In this document: in pieces, positions 35,587 to 45,316 of the stretch
How positions within the stretch are numbered: the first letter of the stretch is position 1
How the letters are laid out: each line of letters begins with the position of its first letter
Assembly (NCBI RefSeq): GCF_900116235.1
Contig: NZ_FPAA01000002.1
Span: forward strand, 1 to 64,000
Source of the DNA: Marininema halotolerans
Lineage (GTDB): Bacteria > Bacillota > Bacilli > Thermoactinomycetales > DSM-45169
Length of the DNA stretch: 64,000 nucleotides
Reading direction: 5' to 3'
Notes under the pieces: model-generated
The model's database searches: none
What the model saw: the letters and a program-made list of their open reading frames with translations, nothing else
What the model was told of the DNA's origin: nothing
Made by a program: the position numbers and the translations under genes

Positions 35587-36891
35587 TTAATGAGGAAGAA
35601 ACGCCATTTGCAGGATAAATAAGATCATAAAGAGATATAAAAGTGGATGCACCTCACGCCCTTGTCCCCGCACGATTTTTAAGAGGGGGTAGGAAATAAA
35701 GCCAAAGGCAATCCCTGTAGCAATACTGAACGTGAGCGGCATACTTAACATGGTGATAAAGGCTGGGAAGGCCTCATCAAAGTCATTCCACTGTACCTTT
35801 GAAAGTCCTCCCATCATCAAACACCCGACGATGATAAGGGTAGGCGCTGTAATGGCTGGTAAGGCAGCGACTGCAGCCACCAATGGTTCAAAAAAAAGTG
35901 TCCCCATAAACAATAGGCTGACAACCACCGCAGTAAGCCCCGTACGCCCCCCCGTAGCCACTCCTGTCGATGACTCGATGTAGGCACTCGTTGGCGTTGT
36001 ACCCATCACAGCCCCTGCCGTCATGCCTGCCGCATCAGCAACTAACGCTGAACGCATTCTGGGAAAAGTCCCATCTTTCATCAGCCCTGCTTGCTCAGCC
36101 ACTCCAATCATTGTACCTGTGGTGTCAAATAAAGTAACTAGCAAAAATGCAAAAATGATCGCATATAACCCCTGATCAAACACCGCAGGCAAAGAGCTTA
36201 TGGCTGCGCCAAAGGTAGGGGACATACTCGGTGGTAAGGTCAGCACCGTGGATGGCATATGAAAGAAACCAGCAATCCAAGCATACAGGCCAATCAATAC
36301 CATTCCCACAAAAAATGCACCCGGAACCCGCAAGGTCATCAAGATCAAAGTGATGACCAATCCCCCTAAACTAAGAAGGGTCATCGGATGATGAAAATCA
36401 CCCAAACCAACTAAGTTCACTTCGTCATTGACGATAATACCTGAAGATTTTAAGCCAATAAATGCAATGAACAACCCAATTCCTGCAGTAATCCCATATT
36501 TCAGGCTGGAAGGTATCGCATGGATGAGTGCTTCTCGAAACTTTGTAAAGGAGAGAAGTAAAAAGATAACCCCAGCAACAAATACAGCCCCCATGGCGGT
36601 TTCCCAACCAATTTTACTTTGACCGACGACGCTAAAAGCAAAGTACGCATTAAGTCCCATTCCCGGTGCGATGGCAATGGGATAATTAGCGAAAAGCCCC
36701 ATGATTAAGGTACTGATCACTGAAGCTAATATTGTAGCCACAAAAACCGCACCAAAATCCATTCCCGCTTTACCCAGTATCGTTGGATTCACCACGACAA
36801 TATACACCATGGTTAAAAACGTAGTTAATCCAGCCAAGATCTCCCGGGGAATGTTCGTTCCACGATCCACAAGACCAAATAAACGCTCCAT
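35587..36891 (-). CDS. NCS2 (AzgA-type) hypoxanthine/guanine permease
   Basis: A 434-residue, 12-14-helix purine permease. It begins MERLFGLVDRGTNIPREILA, the hallmark of AzgA/PbuG/PbuO proteins, with the conserved GMGLNAYFAF and TGTMIGVAEQAGL segments. It imports guanine, hypoxanthine or adenine with protons and would feed the guanine deaminase encoded at 26055. ATG 36891 follows AGGAGGGG; the longer frame adds 11 residues with no ribosome site. I saw no purine-riboswitch core upstream. Confidence 0.92.
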   Translation of the reverse strand: MERLFGLVDRGTNIPREILAGLTTFLTMVYIVVVNPTILGKAGMDFGAVFVATILASVISTLIMGLFANYPIAIAPGMGLNAYFAFSVVGQSKIGWETAMGAVFVAGVIFLLLSFTKFREALIHAIPSSLKYGITAGIGLFIAFIGLKSSGIIVNDEVNLVGLGDFHHPMTLLSLGGLVITLILMTLRVPGAFFVGMVLIGLYAWIAGFFHMPSTVLTLPPSMSPTFGAAISSLPAVFDQGLYAIIFAFLLVTLFDTTGTMIGVAEQAGLMKDGTFPRMRSALVADAAGMTAGAVMGTTPTSAYIESSTGVATGGRTGLTAVVVSLLFMGTLFFEPLVAAVAALPAITAPTLIIVGCLMMGGLSKVQWNDFDEAFPAFITMLSMPLTFSIATGIAFGFISYPLLKIVRGQGREVHPLLYLFMILFILQMAFLPH

Positions 36892-37212
36892 AATACCCCT
36901 CCTACCCCCTTTAAAGACGAACATTAAAACAACCTCACGTCCATAATAATCGTTTTTATCATTTTTCTCAAGGATAAACTCAACGAGGAATGTTCCTTTA
37001 ACAATAGTCTGACCGAACCTGTCACCATCATTCCCTTATCCTCATACCTTGATGTAGCATTCAACCGACAAATCCCTCCTATCACACAGATAGGAGGGAT
37101 GCTGGGGGATATGGTACAACATTCAAAGTCGCTCGTTCATAATTGGCAACACGATCGCATAAGAACAATCATGGTTTTGAAAACCTATGTTACCGTTAAA
37201 GGGGAGAAGATG
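36892..37212. other. Intergenic region with a 12-bp perfect hairpin
   Basis: 321 bp between divergent genes. ATCCCTCCTATC (37072-37083) pairs exactly with 37089-37100 over a 5-nt loop, without a T tract. No recognised riboswitch motif was seen on either strand. Confidence 0.4.
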
Positions 37213-37626
37213 ATGAACCGTACAAGTGAATTCGTTTTAGGTTTGATCGGTGGGATCCTTGGCGCCTGTTTAGCCATCTTGATGATCTTTGGGGCCTACA
37301 TTAGCTCAACCCTCGTTGACTTCGAACAGTTTTCAGCGATCAATTCAAATATCATCTTAATTGAAGGTATTCTGCTCTTGCTCCTGTCAGGTGCCTCCAT
37401 TCTTTATTCCATGCCCTCACGGATTCAGAAGAATCATGTATTAAGTGGGGTCATTCATCTCATTACAGGCATTCTTGGTTTTTGCCTCACATTTATTCTC
37501 TGGTTGCTCCCAGGAATTCTACTTATTATCTCTGGTGCACTCTGCCTTAGGAAATCGCGAACGAAAACCATCGGTGATGTCGCTTCAAGTACCACACCCC
37601 CGAAGGAACCCCCTTCACAAACATAA
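37213..37626 (+). CDS. DUF4064 family membrane protein
   Basis: A 137-residue protein starting MNRTSEFVLGLIGGILGACL, the typical opening of DUF4064, with three to four membrane helices and a Pro/Thr-rich cytoplasmic tail. Function unknown. The second of two adjacent ATGs is used, 6 nt after GGGGAG. Confidence 0.8.
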   Translation: MNRTSEFVLGLIGGILGACLAILMIFGAYISSTLVDFEQFSAINSNIILIEGILLLLLSGASILYSMPSRIQKNHVLSGVIHLITGILGFCLTFILWLLPGILLIISGALCLRKSRTKTIGDVASSTTPPKEPPSQT

Positions 37627-37632
37627 GGGCTG

Positions 37633-37938
37633 TTACACTGGATCTTCGATCTCATATAACAGTTCATCATCCTCGACATCATAATCGACGCGAAGGGAAT
37701 TGCCATCAAGAAACCACAATTCGTCTTCCTCAATATAAAAGGTAATTCCCTCTACGATGGTCTTAATCCCTGGACGACGTGGCTTTTCCATTGTCAATCG
37801 CAGGGAGAATCCATGAGGATTCCTTCCAGATGAATGTGCATCATCATACCGTACATCAAAGCGAAGGGCATCCCCTTCTTTCAGGGATAGCTCCCTTTGA
37901 AACCACTGTAGAGCTCTTGCTGTCACCTCAATACTCAT
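37633..37938 (-). CDS. HesB/YneR-like protein lacking cysteines
   Basis: A 101-residue HesB-fold protein close in pattern to Bacillus YneR: MSIEVTARALQWFQREL, GDALRFDVRYDD, GITFYIEEDELWFLDGN and VDYDVEDDELLYEI. True IscA/HesB scaffolds carry three conserved Cys; this protein has none, so it cannot hold an Fe-S cluster in the usual way. ATG 37938 follows AAGGAGG by 6 nt. Convergent with the DUF4064 gene, 6 bp apart. Confidence 0.82.
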   Translation of the reverse strand: MSIEVTARALQWFQRELSLKEGDALRFDVRYDDAHSSGRNPHGFSLRLTMEKPRRPGIKTIVEGITFYIEEDELWFLDGNSLRVDYDVEDDELLYEIEDPV

Positions 37939-38108
37939 GGTAACCCTCCTTGGATCTTCCCTACCCATCCGTTTTCTTCTCACTTTACCCTAGCCACTCC
38001 CTCTCATCAAGAAAGATCAACAAAACATTTACATCCCATTAACCTATCATTCGTATAGAAACGTTAGATTGGTATCAACGGTAACCCCCTTACCGTATCC
38101 AGCATCTA

Positions 38109-38148
38109 GGTTCATTTTCTGTTTTAACAGAAAATGAACTTTTTTTTA
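38109..38148 (+). terminator. Orphan plus-strand terminator
   Basis: GTTCATTTTCTG stem with exact complement over a 6-nt loop, then eight Ts. No plus-strand gene ends nearby: the closest upstream gene is on the minus strand and starts at 37938. Confidence 0.75.
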
Positions 38149-38325
38149 CGAGATTTAAACCCGGTCCGCGATAAGGGCCCCCCTCGCATGAATTCGGCCT
38201 TTTTGGTATGATGATAGAACGATGAATCGAGATGAGTATAGCGACCTTGTTCTCTCACATAGGAAATATTCATCCTCACACCTTATATTTGTCAACGATG
38301 ACTTAACACAAGGGGGCTCCGATCC

Positions 38326-38541
38326 ATGTATCATGTTACCGCCTACAGCAATGAAGGAAAGAAGCTCGTCGATCAACCCATCGAGGCACAAAATGATCAT
38401 GAGGCCAAGGAGAAAGGATTTGCGATTCTAAAGGAAAAAGAAGCCGAAGGATTCGCTTATCGGATTCTCCACGACTCCGGTCGACTTGTTGATTTTACAA
38501 GTCAAAAGGGGAAAAGTGCCAAGAGCCAAGTAACCGAGTAA
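38326..38541 (+). CDS. YhzD-like small protein
   Basis: A 71-residue soluble protein, MYHVTAYSNEGKKLVDQPIE, with a central helix of Ala/Lys/Glu repeats and RILHDSGRLVDFT. It resembles the YhzD family of Bacillus, function unknown. ATG 38326 has AAGGGGG 9 nt upstream. Confidence 0.75.
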   Translation: MYHVTAYSNEGKKLVDQPIEAQNDHEAKEKGFAILKEKEAEGFAYRILHDSGRLVDFTSQKGKSAKSQVTE

Positions 38542-38542
38542 C

Positions 38543-38575
38543 AAAAAAAGACCCAGGTATGTGGGTCTTTTTTTT
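38543..38575. terminator. Bidirectional terminator between yhzD-like and osmC genes
   Basis: AAAGACCCA stem with TGGGTCTTT, A tract before and long T tract after. Confidence 0.85.
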
Positions 38576-38582
38576 TATGCTT

Positions 38583-39044
38583 TCAATCTCCATTTGATGA
38601 TGCAATGACCACCGTAGCCTCAACAGCTAACGCCACATTTCCCCGCATGGCATTGGAGATCATACATCGCCTTTCTGCAGCTTCCGTAGCAGCTCTCGCT
38701 TCCTCCATTTGTTCCACATTGACACCCGAGTGAAGAATCACATGCGGTCGATGGGTCATCTTTTCGAAGATTTGGCCTGTCATCTCCACACTGACGACTC
38801 CGATCGTCTCAAGGGTCAGGCTCGATACGGGGATGTTCTTTCGCTCCAGCATAGCTGCTAGCGTAATCAAATAACACGTTGCCGCTGCACCAATCATCAT
38901 TTCATCGGGATTTGTACCAATCCCCGGGCCCTTCATCACCTCTGGGATCGATATTTTCGTGTTAAGATTCCCAGCAGCAATGTGGCCCTCACCCGCTCTT
39001 CCTCCAAACCAATCCGCGGTAAGGCGAAATTCATGCTTAGGCAT
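38583..39044 (-). CDS. OsmC/Ohr family protein
   Basis: A 153-residue OsmC-fold protein. The two conserved cysteines are visible in GAAATCYLITLAAMLERK and ERRCMISNAMRGNV, with the Arg/Glu environment typical of thiol peroxidases that reduce organic hydroperoxides. Sequence details (ADWFGGRAGEG, SIPEVMKGPGIGTNPDEM) fit the YtxC/SACOL-like subgroup rather than Ohr. GGAAGGGAAG precedes the ATG. Confidence 0.85.
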   Translation of the reverse strand: MPKHEFRLTADWFGGRAGEGHIAAGNLNTKISIPEVMKGPGIGTNPDEMMIGAAATCYLITLAAMLERKNIPVSSLTLETIGVVSVEMTGQIFEKMTHRPHVILHSGVNVEQMEEARAATEAAERRCMISNAMRGNVALAVEATVVIASSNGD

Positions 39045-39191
39045 TCCAAGTCTTCCCTTCCTTCACGTGATGACCCGCATCATTTTCTTTATATTGTACA
39101 TGATCACCGCCCTCATCATCGATTTTTAATTTCTACCTGATCAGGAAACAACTTTGAAGCAGTGATCAAAGGAGATCGCTTGTCGTCCTAT

Positions 39192-39220
39192 AAAAAAAGA
39201 AGTGGGGCAAATCCCCCACC
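39192..39220 (-). terminator. Terminator of the carboxypeptidase gene
   Basis: GTGGGG/CCCCAC hairpin followed on the minus strand by TTCTTTTTTT. Confidence 0.8.
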
Positions 39221-39230
39221 TCGTTATTGA

Positions 39231-40739
39231 TTATACTCGGTATAAGTTTCCGAATTTCTCTTGTAAGTAAGCAATATAAGGCTTTACAGTGAGCGGAGAT
39301 CCACTCGCTTTCTGTATCAGGTCTGAAGGTGAGTATTGCGAACCGTATTGATACAGGTTCTCCTTCAGCCATCCATGTAACGAACCAAATTCACCATTTC
39401 GAATCTGATTGGGGATACTCGGATTTGCACGCAAGGCCGCATCATAAAATTGTGCGGAGAGAATATTTCCTAACGTATAGCCTTGGAATGCCCCACCGAT
39501 ATAACCAGCATACCAGTGAACATCTTGAAGTACACCATTTTCATCCCTTGGGTCAAATACTCCCAAATCACTCTTATACCGTGCACGCCAAGCTTCTGGC
39601 AGGTCTTTTACCGCTAGTTTTCCTTCGAGAAGATCCAACTCCAGATCGAACCGAATCATCACATGAAGATTATAGGTTAACTCATCGGCATCGGTACGAA
39701 TCAATGAAGGTTCTACTTTATTGATCGCGCGATAAAAGGAATCTAACGGAACATTTCCAAGCTGTTCCTTAAAGGTCGCTTGCAATTTCGGATAATAATG
39801 CTCCCAAAATCCATAGCTACGACCGACAAGATTCTCCCAAAGACGTGATTGGCTTTCATGGACACCTGAAGAAGCGCCTTCTGCTAAGGGAGTGCCTTCA
39901 AAGTCCATCGAAATTCCTTGTTCATACAAAGCATGACCGGTCTCATGAATGGTAGAGAAAAGGGCTTCCGTCAAGTTATTCTCTTTCACCCGTGTGGTAA
40001 TGCGAACATCGCCAAGAGAAAATTTGGTCATAAAAGGATGATGGGTTTTATCGAGTCGTCCGCGATCAAAGTCATATCCCATTTGCTTAATCACCTGAAG
40101 ACCAAATTCCCACTGGTCCTTTTCGGGAAAATGCTTCATTACGCAAGAATCATCAATCGCCCCTTGCTCTGCCACCTTCTTTACCAAGGGAACTAACTGG
40201 TTACGTAAATCCGCAAATAAGGGACGTACAGTCGCTACTGTCATTCCCTCATCGGATTCATCGATTAAGGGATCCGCAATATGGTCATGCGGGAAGAACT
40301 CAGCATATTGCCGACTAAAATCAAGGGTTTTTTCTAAGTGATTTTGCACTTTTGAAAAATCGTTCGCTGGGCGAGCTTCTACCCAAGCATGGTACGTATC
40401 CGTAAAATGACTCATCATCTTTGCCATAAAGGAAGCCGGCACCCGAAGGTCCTTCTCATATTGACGACGAGCCACACGAATCAATGAGGCATCAAAGGAA
40501 TCCGCTGGCAAACTTTTTTCATAGGAGGATAATTCATCAAGAAGACGGCCAATTTTGGGATCCGTTCTCTTTTCATGCGTAATCTTCCCCATCAATCCCA
40601 ACTGTCGTCCCCTAGCTGCCGCACCATTCTTCGGCATAAAGGTCGATTGATCCCAATTTAACAATGCACCAATGTTCCATAAGTCGTAAGCTTCCGATAA
40701 ATGTCGCTTTAACTCGTTTAGTTTATCTTGCAAAAACAT
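39231..40739 (-). CDS. M32-family thermostable-type metallocarboxypeptidase
   Basis: A 502-residue M32 (Taq) carboxypeptidase. The zinc site is TIHETGHALYEQG (HExxH) with ESQSRLWENLVGRS holding the third ligand. Other family blocks are WDQSTFMPKNGAAARG, DVRITTRV and WYAGYIGGAFQGYTLGN. It removes C-terminal residues in the cytoplasm. An in-frame TTG at 40733 has better spacing from GGGGGG than the ATG at 40739; both are possible. Monocistronic. Confidence 0.94.
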   Translation of the reverse strand: MFLQDKLNELKRHLSEAYDLWNIGALLNWDQSTFMPKNGAAARGRQLGLMGKITHEKRTDPKIGRLLDELSSYEKSLPADSFDASLIRVARRQYEKDLRVPASFMAKMMSHFTDTYHAWVEARPANDFSKVQNHLEKTLDFSRQYAEFFPHDHIADPLIDESDEGMTVATVRPLFADLRNQLVPLVKKVAEQGAIDDSCVMKHFPEKDQWEFGLQVIKQMGYDFDRGRLDKTHHPFMTKFSLGDVRITTRVKENNLTEALFSTIHETGHALYEQGISMDFEGTPLAEGASSGVHESQSRLWENLVGRSYGFWEHYYPKLQATFKEQLGNVPLDSFYRAINKVEPSLIRTDADELTYNLHVMIRFDLELDLLEGKLAVKDLPEAWRARYKSDLGVFDPRDENGVLQDVHWYAGYIGGAFQGYTLGNILSAQFYDAALRANPSIPNQIRNGEFGSLHGWLKENLYQYGSQYSPSDLIQKASGSPLTVKPYIAYLQEKFGNLYRV

Positions 40740-40822
40740 CGCCCCCCTACAGTAATAACACTATGTATATCACTACAAGTTTACTCCTTCCAAAATGGAA
40801 GAGCAACGCTTTTAATTATAAT

Positions 40823-40859
40823 AAAAAAGGGGTCTTCCCTGTTAAGGAAGACCCCTTTT
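40823..40859. terminator. Terminator after the glycine-rich peptide gene
   Basis: AAAGGGGTCTTCC stem with complement; A tract on one side, T tract on the other. Confidence 0.88.
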
Positions 40860-40867
40860 CAAGCAGC

Positions 40868-41059
40868 TTACCAGCAACCGCCGCCCCAGCCGCCGCAGCC
40901 GCCACCATAGCCGCCGCCACCGCCGCCGCCGCCATAACCACCATCAAATACACAGAAGATCGTAGCGATCACTAACAAGAAGAGTAATAAACGTCTAAGA
41001 CCCCAGCCACCCCAACCGCAATTTCCGTAAGAGTTTCCAGCCCCACAATTTCCACTCAT
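40868..41059 (-). CDS. Glycine/cysteine-rich single-pass peptide
   Basis: A 63-residue protein: a Gly/Asn/Cys/Trp head (MSGNCGAGNSYGNCGWGG), one membrane helix (LRRLLLFLLVIATIFCVF), then an almost pure Gly tail with Tyr, Trp and two Cys. AGGAGG lies 8 nt before ATG 41059 and a terminator follows. Its plan resembles YjcZ-type sporulation membrane peptides and Gly-rich coat proteins, but the match is weak. The tail codons make a GCC/GCA-like repeat on the plus strand. Confidence 0.65.
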   Translation of the reverse strand: MSGNCGAGNSYGNCGWGGWGLRRLLLFLLVIATIFCVFDGGYGGGGGGGGYGGGCGGWGGGCW

Positions 41060-41361
41060 GGACAATTCCTCCTATCGCGTTTTCCGTAACAGAATACGTA
41101 GGAGGCTTCCTTATCGAAAGGGACGAGTACCCCCTTTCAATCGCCTGTTTTGCCATATTGATAGGGAATTGTCTACTGTCTCTATCTCCGCTAAGGTATA
41201 ACGGCCCCTTTTCGAAACCACTCGCCAGCGAAAATGAGGGAGACCACAATCTGTAAAACAGCCCTTCCCTTACGCCCTTTTCGCCATCCAATTTGAATTT
41301 TTCTTCCCCCATTTTTTTTAGGGAACTCCTATCAAGTGACAAGAGGGAGTAGGCAGACCAG
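41060..41361. other. Intergenic region, nothing identified
   Basis: About 300 bp upstream of the glycine-rich gene and downstream of the YyaL-like gene. Open frames here lack ribosome sites and family similarity. No clear terminator for the YyaL-like gene was seen. Confidence 0.5.
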
Positions 41362-43425
41362 CTATCTCCCAATGAGTCGTCCCTCCAGTTCAGATAAGGA
41401 AGTCATAGGGCGTTCACATGCATATTGTTGACAAATATACGCCGTTGCCTGTTCGACAAGCGGAAGTTGTTCGGTGGTGTGGGGAAGGATGTGAGCAATT
41501 TCATCCTTTAACTCTTCTGATTGATAGAGAAGGATCGCATTTGGCAAAAACGCTTCTTGAACCAGTCGGAGCATCTTTTTTGTGGTTGCATCCTTCGCTT
41601 TGCTCGAAATCACAACCTCCATGGGGTTTGCAAAAGTAAATTGAACCGCCATCAACGTAAAGGTATATGCCATGGGAGCATTGCTCATCGTCTTGGCAAA
41701 GGCGGATAGTTGCCTTTGTGCCCGTCGATCCCAGGCTGGATCCGCCGTGATCCGCGCCAATCGCAGAAGATTTAGCGTCGCTACACCATTGCCTGAGGGC
41801 ATTGCACCATCCGTGGTCTCCTTGGTACGGGTTAATAATTGTTCACTATCGCCTCCGGTAAAAAAGAGACCCCCTTCCTCCTCATCAGCAAACAAAGCGA
41901 GCATCTCCTCTGATCGCTTCAAGGCTTTCTGTATATACTGCGGTTGGAATGTCGCCTCGTAAAGCTCAATCAATCCCCAGGAAAGTAAAGCGTAATCATC
42001 GAGATAGGCTAAAATTCCAGCTTCCCCATCCCGCCAACGAGCGAGCAGGCGCCCATCTTCCCGCACAAGTTTTTGCTCAATAAAGGTGAGGGACCTGATC
42101 GCTGCTTCAGCGTATTTTTCTTCACCAAGCACTCGCGCTCCCTTTGCCAAAGCCGCAATCATCAAACCATTCCATGCGGTGAGCACCTTATCATCTTTAT
42201 GGGGACGAAGACGCCCTTCCCGAACATCAAATAGCCTTTTTCGTCCTTCTTCCAAGCGGGTACTTAGCTCCTCTTCTGTCATATTAAACTGACTCACCAA
42301 GGATGCCATCGATTGGCCAATCCGATTGGGGATACTCTTGCCCTCGAAGTTCCCATCCTCTCGGATATCATAGCAACGGCAAAAAAACTCACCCTCCACC
42401 TCGCCCAGTACTTGTTTCACTTCCATCGGGGTCCAGACATAAAATTTCCCTTCGACTCCTTCTGAATCCGCATCCTCTGCGGAATAAAAACCACCCTCAG
42501 GCGCCGTCATATCCCGCAGGACATAGGTGAAAATTTCTCTAGCAGTCTGGGCGTAGGTCTCCTTCTTCGTTGCTTGATACGCCTCTAAATATGTATAAGC
42601 TAATAGCGCATTATCATACAGCATCTTCTCAAAGTGCGGCACTTGCCATTTCTCATCCACTGCATAGCGGGCAAAGCCATAGCCAATATGGTCATAGATT
42701 CCCCCTTGCCTCATCCCTTCAAGGGTCTTCTCCACCATGCTCAATGCCTTGGAATCCTTATGAGTCAGCCAATAGCGTAGGAGAAACATCAGATCATGGG
42801 AACGAGGAAATTTAGGAGCTCCACCAAATCCACCCCATTGTTCATCGAAGGTAGAGGCGAACTCATGATAGGCTTCCGCAAGAACCTCCTCCGCCCACTC
42901 CCCTTGCTCTGAATGTAGCAACTGTGTCTGAAGCGCTTGGGTAATTTTCTCCCCGGCATTCTCTGCTTGTTCGCGCTCATCTTTCCACACCTGTGCAACC
43001 CGATGCAAGATATCCATCAACCCAGGCTGACCATAACGCGGGGTTTTTGGAAAATACGTCCCTGCAAAAAAAGGCTTTTGCTCCGGTGTTAGGATCACTG
43101 TCAACGGCCATCCACCATGGCCCGTGAGTGCCTGACAAACGGTCATATACAGATGATCTACATCAGGACGCTCCTCCCGATCCACCTTAATCGGAACATA
43201 CCACTCGTTAAGTAGATAGGCCACTTCTTCATCTTCAAAGGATTCTTTCTCCATGACATGACACCAATGGCAGGTTGAGTAACCAATCGATAAAAAAACG
43301 GGCTTATCTTCTTTCTTCGCTTTTTCAAAGGCCGCATCTCCCCAAGGGTACCAATCCACTGGATTGTATGCATGTTGGAGCAGGTAAGGGGACTTTTCCT
43401 TGATCAATCGGTTCGGTTCAGTCAT
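41362..43425 (-). CDS. YyaL/SSP411-type thioredoxin-domain protein (DUF255)
   Basis: A 687-residue two-domain protein. Residues 1-170 are a thioredoxin-like DUF255 domain opening [25 protein letters not shown] with the CxxC centre [14 protein letters not shown]. The remainder is an (alpha/alpha)6 barrel like N-acylglucosamine 2-epimerase/cellobiose epimerase, with [14 protein letters not shown] and [19 protein letters not shown]. The biochemical role is not established. ATG 43425 follows AGAGGGGG; upstream residues look non-native. Confidence 0.92.
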   Translation of the reverse strand: MTEPNRLIKEKSPYLLQHAYNPVDWYPWGDAAFEKAKKEDKPVFLSIGYSTCHWCHVMEKESFEDEEVAYLLNEWYVPIKVDREERPDVDHLYMTVCQALTGHGGWPLTVILTPEQKPFFAGTYFPKTPRYGQPGLMDILHRVAQVWKDEREQAENAGEKITQALQTQLLHSEQGEWAEEVLAEAYHEFASTFDEQWGGFGGAPKFPRSHDLMFLLRYWLTHKDSKALSMVEKTLEGMRQGGIYDHIGYGFARYAVDEKWQVPHFEKMLYDNALLAYTYLEAYQATKKETYAQTAREIFTYVLRDMTAPEGGFYSAEDADSEGVEGKFYVWTPMEVKQVLGEVEGEFFCRCYDIREDGNFEGKSIPNRIGQSMASLVSQFNMTEEELSTRLEEGRKRLFDVREGRLRPHKDDKVLTAWNGLMIAALAKGARVLGEEKYAEAAIRSLTFIEQKLVREDGRLLARWRDGEAGILAYLDDYALLSWGLIELYEATFQPQYIQKALKRSEEMLALFADEEEGGLFFTGGDSEQLLTRTKETTDGAMPSGNGVATLNLLRLARITADPAWDRRAQRQLSAFAKTMSNAPMAYTFTLMAVQFTFANPMEVVISSKAKDATTKKMLRLVQEAFLPNAILLYQSEELKDEIAHILPHTTEQLPLVEQATAYICQQYACERPMTSLSELEGRLIGR

Positions 43426-43627
43426 TGGATTTCCCCCTCTCGTTAATGTTTGGTTTATCTTAACATAGTACAATTTTACCCAAAATGATGGATGAAATCG
43501 CCTTACCCCACTATGAATTCGTTTCTACCTCCGTGGTATTCTTCGATCGGTTCACACCCCAACACTCTACACAAGATAAGATGATTTATTTGCCCCTGCA
43601 AAAATTACGTTAGTGACAATAACGTAC

Positions 43628-44068
43628 TCATTTCTTGATGTGTTCCCTTCCCTCTCCCAATAATCGTAGAAACAATTCATCAAGCAACCAATATAAGAAA
43701 GCAATAAAATTCAAAGGAATGAATAGATAAAAAAAGAATGCAGAATCAAATACCTCAAAACCAACGCCTCCCTTAACGATAAATATAGGAGAGATAAGTA
43801 TTAAAATACTTGAGAACCCGATGTGAATAAGCAACGATACTAACCATCGATATCGATAGCTTCTTGATACAAAATCAGAATATATAGAAACAGGCAGTGC
43901 ATATAGAAACAAAACAGGGGCTGAAAAAAAGAGAAAAGCTATAAAAATGGAAACTCGTGTTGAGAATGTAGATAGTATTGATTCATTAGCAAATAAAGAA
44001 ATATATAAGGATGTAATAAAAACCATACAAATAGTAACTAATAATTTTCTTAATGTTATTTTTTTCAT
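43628..44068 (-). CDS. Four-helix membrane protein, tandem paralogue 1
   Basis: A 146-residue hydrophobic protein with four predicted helices (KLLVTICMVFITSLYISL, ALPVSIYSDFVSRSYRYRWL, LLIHIGFSSILILISPIF and a C-terminal pair) and a basic tail. No family recognised. It is highly similar to the product of 44297-44725 and follows AAGGAGGG. The region looks AT-rich. Confidence 0.7.
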   Translation of the reverse strand: MKKITLRKLLVTICMVFITSLYISLFANESILSTFSTRVSIFIAFLFFSAPVLFLYALPVSIYSDFVSRSYRYRWLVSLLIHIGFSSILILISPIFIVKGGVGFEVFDSAFFFYLFIPLNFIAFLYWLLDELFLRLLGEGREHIKK

Positions 44069-44296
44069 TTACGTCCCTCCTTCATTATCTTATTAAATTT
44101 ATCTATTACAAATTCCAATTTGATTTACAGATTGTTAAGTTTGTTTTTCCCTTCCAAAAAGCGTTAAGGGTTATCTGCTTTTCTTCATTTATAAAAAGAA
44201 CTATTTGGTTCACACTCCAATACTGTACACAAATACAATCTACTATTTATTTCTTTAAAAATTGCACTAATCACACAAAAACACTCACTTTTTAGT

Positions 44297-44725
44297 TTAT
44301 TTTCTCCTCCTGTCCCATAATCGTATAAAAAATTCATCAACTAACCAGTATAGAAAGGCAATAAAATTAAAGTAAGTATATTCATATAAAAATATTTTAT
44401 AATCAAATGTATAATAATTAATTGCTTCCTTGGAAAAAAGTATAGGAGATATGAGTAATAAAATACTTGAGAACCCGATGTGAATAAGTAACGATACTAG
44501 CCATCGATATCGATAGCTTCTTGATACAAAATCAGAATATATAGAAACAGGCAATGCATATAGAAACAAAAAAGGAGATGAAAAAAAGAGAAAAGCTATA
44601 AAAATGGAAACCCGCGTTCCAAATCCAGCGAGTAATCCTTCCCAAGGAATGATAGAAATATATAGTGATGTAATAAAAACCATACAAATAGTAACTAATA
44701 ATTTTCGTTTAATAACTTTTTTCAT
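44297..44725 (-). CDS. Four-helix membrane protein, tandem paralogue 2
   Basis: A 142-residue protein almost identical to the 43628 product over RKLLVTICMVFITSLYIS and ALPVSIYSDFVSRSYRYRWL to HIGFSSIL, diverging in the extracytoplasmic loops. GGGAGG lies 4-5 nt before ATG 44725. The 3' flank also repeats (GGTTCACAC and TACACAA blocks at 43550 and 44208), so the duplication includes non-coding sequence. Confidence 0.7.
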   Translation of the reverse strand: MKKVIKRKLLVTICMVFITSLYISIIPWEGLLAGFGTRVSIFIAFLFFSSPFLFLYALPVSIYSDFVSRSYRYRWLVSLLIHIGFSSILLLISPILFSKEAINYYTFDYKIFLYEYTYFNFIAFLYWLVDEFFIRLWDRRRK

Positions 44726-44821
44726 ATATCCTCCCGTTATTATCCAATTGATCAAATCATCTAAACAAGTGCCCATTTGAATGATACCTAATACCATACT
44801 TCTTCAATACAGAAGAGATAT

Positions 44822-44830
44822 ATGAGAAGA
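44822..44830 (+). repeat. Target-site duplication, left copy
   Basis: ATGAGAAGA immediately outside the left terminal repeat; the same nine bases follow the right terminal repeat at 46045-46053. Confidence 0.7.
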
Positions 44831-44842
44831 CAGGCGTGTTGA

Positions 44843-45216
44843 TTAGCCTGTTTTTGGAAGCTGAAAACGGAGAGAATACAGGCAATCGAATAGAGCACGG
44901 AGCCATTCCGCTGGAAGATGGGACATGCATAAACTACGCATAAACTCGAGCATCGAAGTGGTTTGAAATCGTTTAGGTTTCTGCCAATAGTAGAGCATAT
45001 GGATGAGAACATAGGCAATACAAGCACCGAGAAGTTACCCATAGACTGCATTTTGTGTCCAAACAGCGTTTTCACATTCAAATGTTGTTTAATCCAGCGG
45101 AAAAAGAGTTCTATGGACCAGCGGACCTTATATAAATCAGCCACCATCTGCGGGGTGAACGCTAGTAGATTAGTGATAACATGAATGATCAACACGCCTG
45201 TGTTCTTGAAGTTCAT
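44843..45216 (-). pseudogene. IS4-family transposase, 3' fragment, frameshifted
   Basis: The frame reads NLLAFTPQMVADLYKVRWSI then ELFFRWIKQHLNVKTLFG, the conserved C1/YREK-like region of IS4 transposases. One base later the frame is lost. The +1 frame continues TQNAVYG, a TAA stop where Gln is expected, then LLGACIAYVLIHMLYYWQKP and ends MSHLPAEWLRALFDCLYSLR at 44843. A frameshift plus a stop make it inactive. Confidence 0.8.
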
Positions 45217-45316
45217 AAACGCTGGTACGCTTTTTTTGCATTTGTTTAATAATTAGATGCCAGCACACGCAAATGTATCACCTTATGCATCTACTAGAAG
45301 ACAAAGGGGTGATTTT

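Noticed and set aside
36892-37098. Purine riboswitch upstream of the NCS2 permease
   Set aside because: The conserved aptamer core residues could not be found on the minus strand.
40868-40935. Short-period repeat resembling a CRISPR or satellite
   Set aside because: It is the glycine-codon run of a small gene; there are no spacer-separated repeats anywhere in the window.
40995-41372. Open frame on the minus strand upstream of the glycine-rich peptide
   Set aside because: No ribosome site, no recognisable domain, overlaps the real start of the glycine-rich gene.
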